A stretch of DNA of 64,000 bases from Endomychus coccineus (lineage: Eukaryota > Arthropoda > Insecta > Coleoptera > Endomychidae). The notes under the pieces were generated by a model. That model made no database searches, had not been told where the DNA came from, and worked only from the letters and a program-made list of their open reading frames with translations. Location: NCBI GenBank assembly GCA_958510875.1, contig OY294067.1:281747242-281811241 (forward strand). Direction: 5' to 3'. Position numbers and translations under genes: made by a program. Shown one piece after another: positions 1 through 13,214 of the stretch (position 1 is its first letter; the number at the start of each line of letters is the position of its first letter).

Positions 1-3000
1 TCCAGGGAATGCATTTACTGGAAATACTTCAAGGAGTATCTCCTAAAGATAAATAAGGCCTCTGAAGCTAAATGAAAACTGTGTGAAGCAACATTTACTT
101 TAGCATTTGTCGGAAAATCTGCAAATACTTCAAATATGTAATACCACATGCAGAAAAATCATCGCCAGAAGTTTTTTGGTATTATTAAAGGGAATTATTT
201 TAATTTGCGTTTGTATTTAACATTCTCATTAAAGAATATGGAGAACTAAATTTAAAGAAACAACATTCAATTATCAAACAATCAAAAGTTTGAATTAGTT
301 TGAACCCCGCTAATTTTATTTGTGATCTTCGAAAACTCCTCTTCGTTCCCCAAGACGTTACTTGGCTCGTTTTAGGACTTGAGAATTAAATGGTTATCAT
401 ATTTTTTTTCATGTAATTCTTCATATCCTTCTAACCCCTGTATTTTCCGGCTGAAGTTGATCTTACAAAATTTTATGTTGAGCCCTATATACTCGACTAC
501 CCAATTTCGGACCGACTGATATTTTTGCAGATACCGGGAGGGCGTTTTCCTGTGTTCAAATGTGAGAAATACACATTGATAAAACTAATTTTTACTCAAC
601 CTGCAACCAAACACGGAAATCATAAATTAGGTATAACAACTGTTAAAAATAATAGCAATTTTAGTTTCAGATTTTCTCCAAACTTTCAACTACAACTATT
701 TCATGAACGGCTGCTCTGATCAAAATTTTCCAGGAATAACTTCTTATCTAAATTGAACGAGAAATTGAAAATGAGTAGTTTTTAGAAAAATTCGGTGATG
801 TAAAAAATGATTGGAGAAAAGGAATGCAACCCTCCTTTAGTTACGCCACTGGATAATCTATTTTAGGAGTACTTGAACCAAATTTGTTCTAACTCGTTGC
901 AATGGTCAGAGAGATAAAAAAAAGATTTTTTAAATCGAATTTTGAAGGACTGCATCTCCTAAGAGTTATGCGTGTCGAATGACTATCGACTAATGAAGTA
1001 CAACTAAGACAGCTGTATTTAGTTCTTCTTGGGCTATGGCATGTATCCTTTTGAGCATAATTTTATTATTTACTCACAAACTGAACCATAAAATGTGAAT
1101 GTAAACTTTGATCACTATATTGACAACTTTTTCATCAAATCGATATTGAACGCGGTTACTTTGTATTGATTAAATAAAATATTTACGTGAGTGTTTCCAT
1201 AATATAAGAGATAAAAATCAAAGTAAGTGTTTTATTTCATCAATTGTTTCGTCACACATTGGCGTCAGCAGAATGAATTTAGAGAGACACTTACTATCCT
1301 GAAATCAGTAGAACACTGGTGAAATAGAGTTTCCTACAATTGATGTATCACTGTTCAGATAGTATTATTTAAACTGGTTTTAATCAGATAAGTTCTATAT
1401 CAGTGAATATATTCAAACTTTTCAGTTCTCTACAATACACTATGTTACATTTTTTTGATTGTCCAGAAACAGATCTTTTTATCAAAGATAGAATGTGCCA
1501 ATGAATAATATGTGATATCTCTCGGAAGTCTACACTATGAATTCAAATCTCTTACCATTTCATGACATGAATCCTGTCGGCGCTTTAAAGCCTTACAAGG
1601 AGTCTGGCAAAGATTAGGGGATTTCGCTTATCCAATCGGAGTGTTGTTTCAACAATGTCATGTGCTAGTATTGCATTAATTTGAAGCGGTTGACCTCAAC
1701 GGAATGATAAGTCGGGCAGTTACGTACTTCATACCATGATAACTCTAATTATTGCAAATTCTGGTGGAATAGATACAATTCGGTACAAAATTTGAATTAT
1801 GATAAACGAAAAACTGTGGCAATGTGGTTTAAAGTTTCAAACATCTAGTTTCAACGTGGGACTAAAAATATCTAAAAACGCTTGGTTTGCATTTGTTTTG
1901 AATTCATCATTTGACAATATAGAACATACTCGATACGCATAAACAAAAATCTAAACGTACTTAGTTTACGCAATTCAATAATACCCACCAAGTACAAAAT
2001 TAGAAAATGAGTAGTTACAAACAAAAAAGTGGTTCAAATTAAACAGTAACATTCATTTCTATTGCTTTAATTTTAATTGTCGAAAATACGTTGACATATG
2101 TGGATAATCATAACCTTCAAATTCTTCAATTGCAATTAAAGAAGGACCTAGAAAACTATGTTGGACTTCCTCTAATCAGAGGACATATTAAGATTAAGAT
2201 ACATACATGTAGTAGTAGTACCAATATTTTTCATTTGCCAAACAGACCGTGCAACTGTCGCTGCAATAATGAAACCATGCACGGAGGAGCGTCCATGAGA
2301 AGTTAAGTAGTACATTCTGGCAAATGATTCGAACAATCAGCTTTTATAAAGTCTTTATCCATCGTCCTATTCGTTTATTATACTTTATCTGGCAATCCCT
2401 TGAAAAGTAGAATCATGACGTCACATGAGTATCGCAGTCGTTTTGGTGGCAGACGGAAATATTTACAAATATATCATTTCAAAAATTATTTATTACACGA
2501 AAACTGAACATAAAAATGAATTACTTATGAAAACGTGTTTTATGAATTATTAAATATAAAAGAAGAAATGAAATCTGAGAAGTGTCACAACCTAGTTTTA
2601 AGTGAAGAACCAGATCCAAGATAACTTTAGGAACATACAAAAGTTCTAATGACAAATGATCATATGTAGACTTTGATCAAAAGCAAATACAAGCAAATTT
2701 GTAAATCTTAAATTTCCAAATTTAAAATGAGTTAATCGATCATTCGCTGTAAAAAAGATAGCCTATGATCTTTGTTAGTGTTATTGACTCGTTGAAGGGC
2801 GTTTAACGATTACATTTTCGGACTGTATCGATGACAACTCAAACTATTTTGTTGAAACTCTCTACATTCACCGAGGAAGTGCTCAGATATAATGCGGACC
2901 TATCACAAGTCTAACTTAATTGAGCTGTCAATTTACTCATGTTTCCAATTTGTTTGAACCATGGCAACTATATGGTACAATGGCTTATGAAAATATTTGC

Positions 3001-3230
3001 AACTCGTGAAAAATCATACACTCTCATAAACAACAACTAATTCCTTTTTAACAGATTTTGGTACAATGTTTGCAGTTATGGATTAAATGCAGATTGAAAC
3101 ATTTCCGCTAACGTATTGCAAGTAATAATAGAAATGTGTTGTCACTTGGAGAATAGATAAATAGTGTGCCTGGCAAAATTACTTTACGCAAATCATTAGA
3201 TTTAGTTACTGATTTTTATATAATTATTTC
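1..3230. other. Stretch without recognised genes
   Basis: AT-rich DNA. Apart from the possible LTR end, only a transposon-end-like AGTTACGCCACTG near 840-852 stands out. Confidence 0.35.
1173..1276 (+). mobile_element. Possible LTR 3' end and primer binding site
   Basis: An AATAAA at 1173-1178, then about 80 bp ending in CACACA, followed by TTGGCGTCAGCAGAATGA (1259-1276). This resembles the TTGGTGTCAGAAG-type primer binding site next to insect gypsy LTRs. No gag frame follows and no second LTR is present in the window. Confidence 0.3.
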
Positions 3231-3400
3231 ACATTCTATACTATACTCTTCGCACTTATATACCCGAGTGGGAGCCTCTCCACTAGGGGTGCAAGGGGCT
3301 TCGGTCTAAGTATTAAGTGATCCTTAAGAATAAATAATCTGTACACAACTAAATAACACTCAAATTATTATTGTTTTTAGGAAAATGTAAAAAAACAAGT

Positions 3401-3476
3401 TTACCGCCTCTGGGAATCGAACCCGAGTCTGCTGAGTGAGAGGTAGATTTCATAGCACTTATACCACTACGCCGTT
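3401..3476 (-). other. tRNA-like sequence (tRNA-Glu-derived SINE or pseudogene)
   Basis: The minus strand has a GGCGTAGTGGTA A-box-like segment and GGGTTCGATTCCC (3412-3424), a perfect B box. The middle, CTCTCAC, matches the anticodon loop of tRNA-Glu(CTC). The anticodon, T and acceptor stems are mispaired, so it is not a functional tRNA. It is probably a tRNA-derived SINE head or a decayed tRNA. Confidence 0.5.
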
Positions 3477-4089
3477 ATATATAAACTGTAGAAGTATAGT
3501 GTAAATTTAAGTTTTCACCAATAATTGTTTTTGTTGTTGTTGTAACACAATTTTGTTGAAATTTAGATTGAAAGCAGTATTAAATTAACCTGAATTCACT
3601 GTAAACGTTTTGAATCGATTTAATGTATACTTTGGGAGTTATGATGGGTAAGTTTATTGAATGATTTTCCTGAAAAACAATAGGGTTCGTCACCGAACAG
3701 CAAACGATTTTTTTGTCAAAATTTGAAAATGACAAGACCTTTCGTTTCTGAGTGAACAAACATTTCGTGATGGACAGCCAGACAGACGAATTTTTACAAA
3801 GTTGCTTACAATTCGGTGAAAAATACTATGGTGCAAGAATTTTTGCTCTTTCGACTTTTTTAACCATTTTACAAATAGCTTGAGTAAATGCAATATACTC
3901 TGCATAATATTAACGAGTTCCAGTTTTCAGAAGATACATGGGAAATTAGCATTTTTATATTTTATAGCTGGAGCTTGTTCAAAAGGAAACTGTTCGAATA
4001 ATAAATTAATGGAAAACATCTGAATATATTAAAGACGATTAGATAGATCATTTCTTGATGTTTATGGTTATCATGTTAATTAATTAAGT

Positions 4090-4170
4090 TTTCAGTATTA
4101 TACTTAAATAAAATAACTATTAAAAGTGTTTGATTTTCACTAATTTAATAAATAAATGACAGGACTGCAG
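4090..4170. mobile_element. MITE terminal fragment
   Basis: Contains CTTAAATAAAATAACTATTA and AATTTAATAAATAAATGA, one arm of the MITE found complete at 13.2 and 29.05 kb. Confidence 0.6.
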
Positions 4171-4264
4171 GAAATTTAATTTATTTCATTTAATCTGCAA
4201 ATGTAAAATCTTGAAATTATCATAAGTTATGGTTTTTTATAATTAAATGTTCCGCAAAGGTTGA

Positions 4265-4395
4265 GTACGATTCATTATTAATGACACTACGCCTATGTTC
4301 TTTGATTCGTCATGTCTGACCAACATACATCTTAGGGCAAGACCCACATGTCAGCTTGTAAACCCCACATTTGTCATTATCTAGCTAAATTATTC
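4265..4395 (-). mobile_element. Penelope-like GIY-YIG fragment
   Basis: The minus strand reads GVYKLTCGSCPKMYVGQT, a stop, then RIKEHRRSVINN: the start of the Penelope GIY-YIG endonuclease domain. Short remnant. Confidence 0.65.
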
Positions 4396-4399
4396 TGCT

Positions 4400-6310
4400 T
4401 TTTATACGCTACGTCAATTTCTTAATTAATAAGTAAATTTGAAATTACAATAGCGACTGACCCCATATATGTGATACCAACATACGAATAGTTTTGTTTC
4501 ATTGCAGACAAAATAGAGTTGATAGCTAACTTATATCTTTTTTAGATAGGATCTGAATGATATTCAACTCTTTCTCTCAAAATTATCGTTTGACTTTGAT
4601 ATCGGTACGTTGAGTAGTCTTAGTAATATAATTGAAAGTAGACTGGAAGCCTGATTCTATAAAATTTAAAAACGTTCATGGATTAGATAGATTTGTAAAT
4701 TTGCATATTCATTGAATGACTCTACAAAATTCTTGAGCTATGCAATTCTTCTAAGTAGATATATTCCACAATAACTTATATAACAATAGAGAATTCGAGA
4801 ATTCCTATCCGGAAGGTCAGGTATAAAAATGGTGGGAGTTTTAGCAATAGTGGCAAATCACTGATAAGTAATGAATGAATTTTGGATTCCTTCATATTCC
4901 ATTACCTATCATGTAATTCATTCAAGAAAATATATAATTGAATAATAATGACAAGTCGATGTTTCTTTTGAGATTTTTTTTTGTCGTTACGGTAGAATAA
5001 ATACTGAAGACCTCAATCGTACTGCTGTAGGGTTTGAACAAGTCTGAACATGCTTGCTAAATATTTAACGGTTTCCTTGCAATTTTCAAATATATAAGCA
5101 AAGTAATCAAGAATATGAATTTACGCTAGTCTAAAATATGAAATGGTAGTATATTTACTGACAATAACTTTCAATTATTGTCTTTATTTCATCACAAAAC
5201 ACATAATTTGTAAACAATTAATTTATACCATATTAGTATTGACCCTTAGCGGCGTTACATTATGTTGTATATAATTAATTAGGATATTTATTAAACATTA
5301 TAATTGCTGATGCACTGAAACGTGCATCATATAGCGACCGAGACTATGCCATACTTCTGGTAATTTTCCACTCTCAGCAGGGCTATCGACTCCGCATAAT
5401 GTTTGAATTAGCATTTCGAAAGGAGTACGAATATTATTAAAGCACATATAACCTTTTTTACTAATACTATTAGCATATTTATTTTAGTTATTCTGTTATT
5501 TTAGAGTTTTATTTTTAGTAACTTATCGAATATCGAAGATTCTTCATAAATTCTGAACACCTGAACGAAAGTATTCGTCGTCGACATTGCATCATACCGT
5601 TGATAATTAAAAATTTATGTAATAATATAGTGAAGTTTATTAACAAGAATACTGATGAATTAACAATAAAATGCTATGAAAATCAGTCAACTTTCAAAAG
5701 TAATGTTGAAAAAGATAAAGGTAGAGTTCGTTTCACATAATATACCTAGGAATATTTCATTTATGGAGTTTGACTATCCAATTTTCGGAAAACTGTCGAC
5801 AATAATTGGAATAACTTGAATTTCACCAAGGCCTGCACACGTCCGAAATTGTTACGTTGGCATTTGATGGAAATATCTATAAATAATCTTGGCGCGGTTC
5901 TAACTGAATAGAATAGAAATAAAAATGCAAAAATTTACCTTGTAAGCCCCGTTTAGATGACCGTCCTTTTCGGTTTTGTGCGACATTTTTTTATTGTAAT
6001 ACCACTTCACTTATCACACGTGTTAAACCCTAAAAGGTAATATAGTAAGTAGGTGATGTTATTGCGTTAACTTAGTACTAGCATTGAATGAAATAACACG
6101 ATCACGAATTGACGTCTAGTTGTGTGGAGCTTAAAAGTTTGCCGTGGAAGGGGAATCGCTCGTTGCTGCACGCTTGTCGGTAAGCGCAACATCAGTGTAG
6201 CGCTCGAAATCAGAAAACACCGGCTCCCATAAACGAAATTTGGATATTCGGCATTTACAAATTGTTAAACTTTTGCGTTTATATACAAACAATTCAAGTT
6301 GCTCAACGAC
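4400..6310. other. Stretch without recognised genes
   Basis: AT-rich. A hairpin TGATGCAC...GTGCATCA lies at 5308-5329. The sequence near 5345-5385 shares GGAAAA-TACCAGAAGT with the complement of 19416-19440, a weak sign of a dispersed repeat. Confidence 0.35.
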
Positions 6311-6315
6311 TATCA

Positions 6316-7203
6316 TACGAGGGCAAAGTGAATAGTCCCTGAAATAAAACAACAAGAAATGATTTATTTGGTCAAAGCTTATTTTTTTTGTTATTTTTCC
6401 ACATAATCTCCTTGTAGCCTGATACACTTCGTCCAACGTTTTTCTAATTTTTCGAACCGTTCCAAATAATACGATTTCGGCAATCCTTCAAAATAGGCTA
6501 AATTTCTTTCCGCCGAACCATTTCTTCAAGTTTGGAAATAGATAAAATCGCAAGGGGCCAAATCTGGAGAATATGGTGGATTGCGAACCAATTCATAGCG
6601 CAATTCATGCAATTTTGCCATTGCGACTTCGGACCTGTGCTGGTGGAAGAGCACTTTTTTTATAGCCAAATGCGGCCGCTCTCGCTTCGAATCAGCGTCA
6701 AATAGATCCAACAGCTCTACATAATATATGCCGGTGATCGTTTTGTCCTTTTCAAGGTAATCGATATGGACGATACCGTGTGCATCGCAAAAAACTATCG
6801 CCATGACTTTGTTGCCCGATAAACCCACTTTGCCTTTTTCGGCTTTGATTCGCCAAGACAAGTCCACTGTTTCGACTGTTCTTTGGTCTCTGGTGTGTTG
6901 TGATGAATCCATGTTTCGTCCACGGTTACGAAACGGCGCAAGAAGTCCTTCTTATCAAGCTTGAACATCGCCAAACACTCCTTTCAAGTTGTCACACGGA
7001 CGCACTTGTTGTCAACAGAGAACAAATGCTGCACCCATCAGGCAAATAGCTTTCTCATATTCAAAAATGTATGCAAAATGTTGTACCCGTTCGGTTAAGA
7101 TGCCCATTGCCTCAGCAATGTTGTGCACTTGTCACATAAGATTTTCGATTGTTGCACCATCTGTTTTATTTTTCAGGAACTTTTACCTTGCCCCCTCAAT
7201 TAC
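6316..7203 (-). mobile_element. mariner element, internally deleted
   Basis: Terminal repeats: TACGAGGGCAAAGTGAATAG at 6316 and its diverged complement ending near 7203. The minus strand carries the catalytic half in broken frames (NKVMAIVFCDAHGIVHIDY, LLDLFDADSK, KVLFHQH, PPYSPDLAPCDF) and C-terminal pieces. The DNA-binding N-terminus is largely deleted. The second catalytic block is decayed (HQHRSE). Same family as the copies at 26.4 and 48.7 kb. Confidence 0.9.
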
Positions 7204-7784
7204 GTATCTACTTGAAACCGATAATCTCTTAAATAGTACATTGCCGTTACGCTTTAAAAACAGCAGAAAATTCTAATTCCAGAAGAGGTACAAAATATCT
7301 TCAAACAATTCAATAAAATTCAAAACTATCATTTATCCTTCAGTAATCAATAAATTTCATCATTTGCTATACAACGAATATAAATAGATTTATGAACAAG
7401 CTAAAAACCGTTTAGGCAACACCTTTGATGAAGTTTCTGAATCCGACAAATCCGAGATGTACAAAATCTATTGTGAGTCGTGTTCAAAATGCTATGTGGG
7501 TCAAACTTGAAGGAACCTTCTAACTCGGTATAATAGTTAAATAAGGGTTAAAAGTGACATTCTATTTTGGGATCCATCGGTGTCGTGTACCATCCCTTCC
7601 AACAAAATAAAATCACTTTTAGCTAATTTTTCGCAAACACCGTTAAAATAATAAATCAACGCATTTCTTACGTTATTAAATTTATAAAATATCATTTTGA
7701 AATTCAATTGTTCATGAAGTTTATTGTTGCTAAGGTAATTGAAGTTCGATTGTTTGTTGACAAATAACTTCAAATCTAGTGACA

Positions 7785-7960
7785 TGGAAAGTGATTAAGA
7801 AAATGAATTTCTCCCGGCGGAAATCGAAGAAGCTGTTAATAACGCCACTTTCGAGTTATTGCCTAATAACAACGTAATAGTACAAGTTTTCGTACAATCG
7901 TTTCTTGAAATGGTGTGACCAGAAGAATGTTAGTGGCAAGCATGCTGAAAAGAAATGTTC
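7785..7960 (+). mobile_element. Possible tyrosine-recombinase-like (Crypton-type) gene fragment
   Basis: The plus strand reads MESD, a stop, then ENEFLPAEIEEAVNNATFEL, and in another frame RFLKWCDQKNV. This resembles the start of a widespread insect family with an N-terminal SAM-like/recombinase domain. Short and broken. Confidence 0.4.
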
Positions 7961-8390
7961 AAAATGTGGAAATCGTCCACGATTATTATTTGATTTAAAA
8001 TACTTTGATGTTGTTGTATTTTCGTACCAGCGTTAAAAGTAAATCACGTTATTTAATTTAATTTAATTACTTTTAACACCAGTGCCTTAAAATGACATTT
8101 TAGTCACTGACAACATGCGTTAAAAAGTATACCTTTACTGACGTTTGCAGAAAAAGAACATTTTGTGCACATTAAGAAAATTAATGGTGAAAAATCAACG
8201 TTGGCCGAACATATTTTAAATTCCGTTCACACGATTTCTCTTGAAATACAGTATTGACAAATATCTAGGTAATTTAGAAGGGAAAATCAATTTAATGAAT
8301 TACGATTTATCCCCAGCTCAGGATAATCCCTTATATACCCTATTAATTTCAAATAGAATTTAAACAGGTATATTCCAAATTTAGTTTACA

Positions 8391-8417
8391 CTGATGATGG
8401 CTACTTCGTACCTGAAA
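8391..8417 (+). ncRNA. Possible second-family hammerhead motif
   Basis: CTGATGA (8391-8397) is followed by GGCTAC, a TTC loop, GTACCT and GAAA (8414-8417). Five of six stem II pairs form (one G-U). The related repeat at 26.2 kb keeps GCTAC/GTAG, supporting an ancestral paired stem. Stems I and III are unclear. Confidence 0.35.
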
Positions 8418-8529
8418 GATCCTGATAACTTTAATAGCATTTTCAGTAGTTAAGGGTGATTGTTTCTTATTTATAGTGTCATATTGTATCCACAGTGTGA
8501 ACTCTTTTATGGTTTATAAGGAAAGATAC

Positions 8530-11085
8530 TAGAAACCTCAACAAAATATGTAATGTTCTCCCCAGTAAAAAAAAACTTTATGTTAGTAGAGGAATTATTC
8601 TACACCAACTGTTTAATATTTATTAATAATTAGTTAAAATCAAAACTAACTTCAATCGAGACCAAATCTAGCAATTTTTCAATTATATCAGCACTAAGAT
8701 CAGCTGCTGGTTTACCATTCAAAGAGGAAATCCTAGAAATACTTCCTTTATTGCAACTTTTTTCATTGGTGCATGACGAATCTAGTCAGTATTAGATATA
8801 TCGGGCGTGTTGTTGAACATAATGCCAAAGCACCTACTTCGCTGACTTTACATCCATAACCTGTTTTTTTATTTTTGTTTGTTAGCAAACTAATATTCTG
8901 AATTTCAGGAGAAAAATATGGTATTCTATGTTTATTTCAATTCATCTTATCACATGCTCTTCCAAAACGATATCATATTTAGACAATATCTCAACCAAAT
9001 CAAGAATTATTATTAAGTGCTATTTGGTAAATTTTGTTTGGAAGAAGCAAAGTGATCTCAAGCAGTCGATACAAATATTTCTCCAGTGCTTCTGAAGTAA
9101 TCAGTATCTAGTGCTTCTTTCCTTTCAAAACACTTGGTTATAACTCTTTCTCTTCTTTTATTTCCAAAAACTCTTAGTCTTCACGATAAACTGCAAGTAA
9201 TAGAGTTTCAGTTTATACTGTGTAGCATTTGAGCTGAGCACTCTATTACATTACTTGCCTCCCTATAATTATAATTAAATTGACACTTACGGCCCCCAGC
9301 ATCCCCCTACCCTAGCTACAGCTACGCCACTGCCGACCCATATATATTTCAGAAGTTTTAGTCCAAATACTAGCGGAATGGTTGTGCATGGTGTTTAAAA
9401 ATCAAATGAACTTCTACATTTCGCTAAAAGTAGTATTCTTTTATTTCATATTGCATTATTGTCATTTTTGATTCTGGGATATATCATATCATTAAAGTTA
9501 GTTTTAATATATCAAGGTTATTTTCATTTTGACAATAATCAATTATTCGAAGATCAAGTTTTGCCACTTTTAAATGTATTAATTACATACTTTAAGCAGT
9601 ATTCATCTCCGTTATTTCTGATTCCTGCAATTTATGTCCAATAGCAGAAAGTAGAAGTTTTGGAGATCGTAGCATACATGTGTAGAACAATATTATTGAA
9701 ATATATTTTTTTAAGTAGCAATAGCAATGGGAAAATTAAATCAAATCAATTAATTACAAAGTTAGAATGTTCTCAAGACATAGAGAAAAACGTAATAATT
9801 AAAGAGTTTGGGCGTTCCTCGATTCGTTCATAAATACCACGCTCTGTATCAGTGGCGCAGTAAGAAGAAATTTCTGGGGGTTAAATAAAAAGGGGGGGGG
9901 GTGTTAATACATCAGAGTTGAATTGAAGTATGAAAATATTTCAAACATTACGCAGTTTGAAAATTTCGGGTCGGGGGGCGTACCCCACTCCCCAAAATTT
10001 TCAATGCTCTGTATGTAGACGATCTACATATCTAATTAAGGAGGAGTGTATGCTACTCTTATCAGTTTGTAATGTTATTATAATCCAATGTATAGTGAAG
10101 TGGTATACGATTCTTTTTTTTTCCTCTAGAGAAATATAAAACTATCGAACGACTTCGACGACCTCTGCAATTCGCTCAGAACATTACGATTGAGTCCAGT
10201 CAGTTCATTATATTCCCAATATTCAATCAACGATTCAACTTTGTGTATTACATTATTAAGTTAACCTTGGAGCGACGTGGTCTATTTATTGATCAAGAAC
10301 TAGTCGATGTAAAACAGCTTCAGTTTTCCAGTTATCACGTAACTGATCGGTACTTTCATTGGAGATTCTGCTTATTTGTTGAAGTATTAATGACGAATGT
10401 TACTTCGAACAATATCGTCAAAATAAAGTTCTTACTATTGGTTTTACACGTTTTTTTATTATTGGCAATTCATATTTCGTCAATATAATACAATGTCAAC
10501 TGCGTATCGTCCGAGGTTTGAGTTTCTTTTTATACTATCGTGTGCCCTATTGAAAATTGACCGGTGACCGTTCATTCATGTTTCTAAAAATGTAGGGGTT
10601 GATATAATTATATAACTTCAGGATGCACTGAATTATTAAAATTTTAATTGGCCACTGCACAACTTCTTAGAACTATGAATAAGAACTAAGCTACCTTTGT
10701 GAATAATCGTATTATCAATAATTATAACAGCATTTTGAGAGTTAGTTTCCCAAATTTTATATAATTTGTGAATTTGTTTCTTTTTCCAATACGCAAGTAA
10801 CTACAAAATGTTTGCACCATACCAGATGCATATTTCCTCATCATTTTCATTCTTCTGTTTTTATTGTTGTTTTAAACTATTACTACATGTAAAAATGTTG
10901 CTATAATTGAGACTATTATTTGCAAATACAGCCGACTCATTAATTATTAAAGGATGATAAGTGAAACTTTTGAATTTCATTTAATTATTTGAGAGTAATG
11001 GCACTAATTTGGTCAGCTGATTGCGTTTCATTTTCCGTTTTTGGTTAGAAATTTACTTGTTTATCAAATTTTTTTTTATTATACT
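8530..11085. other. Stretch with possible transposon ends only
   Basis: Near 9317-9332 (CTACGCCACTG) and 9851-9860 (CAGTGGCGCA) are sequences like the CAGTGGCG termini of hAT/P-type elements. They face away from each other, so they belong to two different partial copies. A poly-G run follows the second. No genes seen. Confidence 0.35.
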
Positions 11086-11089
11086 TTGA

Positions 11090-11590
11090 CTACACTAGAG
11101 GGGAAACTTATAATGTTCGAAGAACATGGTGTGAGCCAGCAGTGGAATGTAAGGAGAGGAGATAGGCATTCGTATTTTTCTTGAAGGTTTGGAGGTTGTA
11201 GGTATAGGGAAACACCTCACTAGGTGAAGAGTTCCACAACTTCGCTGTTCGATAAAAAAATTAAGTCTGGTAGGAAGAAGTTCGGCGGGTCTCGAGTTTG
11301 ACAGTGAAGTGGTGACTAGTTTGAGCTCATCTAGTCCGCCTATCTGGAATCTCTTGTGGTGGTCTGATGAACACCGACCATGGAAATATTTATAGAAAAG
11401 GGGGAGATCTCCCACCTTTCTATGATGTTCTAAAGAGGTCAATGAATTCGTAAGTGTGGCATCATCAATCAAACCAAGCTCTCTTCTGGATATGATCCAA
11501 GAGCTTAAGCATTATGTTTGGGAGCAGTCGAACTCCAAACATGTTAAGAGTACTCCAGGATAGGTTGAATCTGTGTTTTGTAGATTATGA
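11090..11590 (-). mobile_element. jockey-type non-LTR retrotransposon C-terminal relic (copy 1)
   Basis: The minus-strand frame 11095-11472 reads MIDDATLTNSLTSLEHHRKV, FYKYFHGRCS and later SPYIPLLAHTMFFE. This matches the region after the reverse transcriptase in many insect jockey-group elements. Upstream to about 11590 broken frames give YKTQIQPILEYS and VWSSTAPK. Related fragments lie at 35.7 and 44.6 kb. Confidence 0.75.
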
Positions 11591-11599
11591 GGAGCTGCT

Positions 11600-13210
11600 G
11601 GAATGTAAAGTTCCTCTTGGCACGGAATAGAAAACTAAGGTTTTGTGAAGCGGTTTTCACAATGTACCCAATTGATGATATTTGTCGTAACCATTGTCCG
11701 TCCCTATTTGCTGAAGTTTCTCAGCTTCGTTGTTATAAATTTTCTGGCTCAAAGAGACATTTGATAATCTATGAATAAAACTATTGAATGGAGAGAATTT
11801 ACAATTTCAATTGCAAAATATGTTCAACAGGGAAATATAGGATCGACTTGTTTCGTAATTTTTTCTGGAGGGGTTTCGCAAGTTAACTGAATTTGCTTTA
11901 ATAATTTTTTTATGAAGCAAGTATAACGTGATATATTACTTTATACTTTAATAATAAAGCGAAATAGGAATAGATTGCGCATACATTTTCAATAGTTTGA
12001 ACCCTCTTTTCGTCCTCGTCAGAGAAAAGGAGATATAAAATGACTCCAATGCTCCTTACCCAAAATAGTTTTATTTGTTAGAGGCAAAAGCTATCCAGAT
12101 TGATAGAAGAACACAATCCACATCCATTCCCAAATTTCTGGACACGTCAACGCGTCCTAATTGGATGTTATGAATTATTATGGCAGGTGCAAATAATTCC
12201 CAGCCTTTTTAAGTATGTTGAATCTTCTATAATTGTATTTACTTTGATGCATTGTTCCCTATATTCATGGCCAGGCGCTATTATTTGGCAATCGTGGGCT
12301 GTACCCCACGTTTCTCACGCCTTTGAACGAAAATGTATATTAAGACTGAATAAGATTAAACTGTATTGAAACCTTTTATTTCGAAATTAAAATATTGTAC
12401 AATTTGAATTTACTCGCCGCACCTTGTATCATTCAAAAACGTAACTAATTATAGTCATTAATGATGGAAATTGGTTGCTTAGTTGAATTTTCATAACTTG
12501 ACCAATATCTTTATTTTATAGGTTACAATGTTATTCTAAATATGTTGAACTAACAAACTTATATGAAGAATATAAATGCATTATTTTCGATAAGCTCTTC
12601 ATTTGAGAGGTACCTATCAATATTGAACATACGACAACGCCAAAATGATGCGGACCAGGAAAATGTGTCGATTGTGGTGAGCAGAAATGATACGAAATAC
12701 ATTTTAGTATTTCGAACGAAACACAACCGGTACAATACAAATTTACTTCTTCATACAACAATATTCTTCTAAATAATAATAGCGCGGTTGGTAAAAACAA
12801 GTTTTTACAGTTTCTAGTTTCTTATTATGTGGATGAAATCCATTAAAGACCACGGACGTCATTGAATTGCTATAATTCGTTCAACAAATTTGGAAATATC
12901 TATAGCTGGTATCCAACCATGACTACGAATTTTATTTGCCAAGATAATACATTTATGAAATAAGTCAGCAATAATAACAAAAGCTGTATTTTGAAAACAA
13001 ATAACATAGCTCAGTGATAAATTCTTACGGCTACCGTTAATAATATTGTAGACGTGAAAATGTTATTTCTAATCAAATGTGCTGCAATCCAACATCTTAT
13101 CCGTATTCCTGCAATTTTTTTTTTCAGAAATCCGGTATTTTATTTGAATTAAATAGTAGAATTGTACACCAAAATGGCTGTTTAGAGAGAATATATTCAT
13201 ACAACCAGGT
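11600..13210. other. Stretch without recognised features
   Basis: No coding frame with family resemblance and no clear repeats. Confidence 0.35.
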
Positions 13211-13214
13211 ACAT

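Larger units (their letters stand above)
7400..8520 (+). mobile_element. Penelope-like element C-terminal and 3' part, with a nested insertion
   Basis: At 7455-7530 the plus strand reads YKIYCESCSKCYVGQT followed by a stop and RNLLTRYN, the GIY-YIG start. At 8150-8260 it resumes with EHFVHIKKINGEKSTLAEHI and NSVHTISLEI, the conserved end of that domain. Between (about 7540-8145) is unrelated DNA, part of which (7785-7960) resembles the start of a tyrosine-recombinase-like insect protein. The 3' region to 8520 holds a ribozyme-like motif and a tail shared with 21.5 and 26.2 kb. Confidence 0.65.

Noticed and set aside
3401..3476. Functional tRNA gene
   Set aside because: Anticodon, T and acceptor stems are mispaired although the B box is perfect.
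5307..5329. CTGATG...GAAAC hairpin considered as another hammerhead
   Set aside because: CTGATGC lacks the core A and the segment is a simple 8-bp hairpin with no stem II or stem III arrangement.
9300..9870. CAGTGGCG-type ends as one complete element
   Set aside because: The two ends face the wrong way for a single element; they must belong to different fragments.
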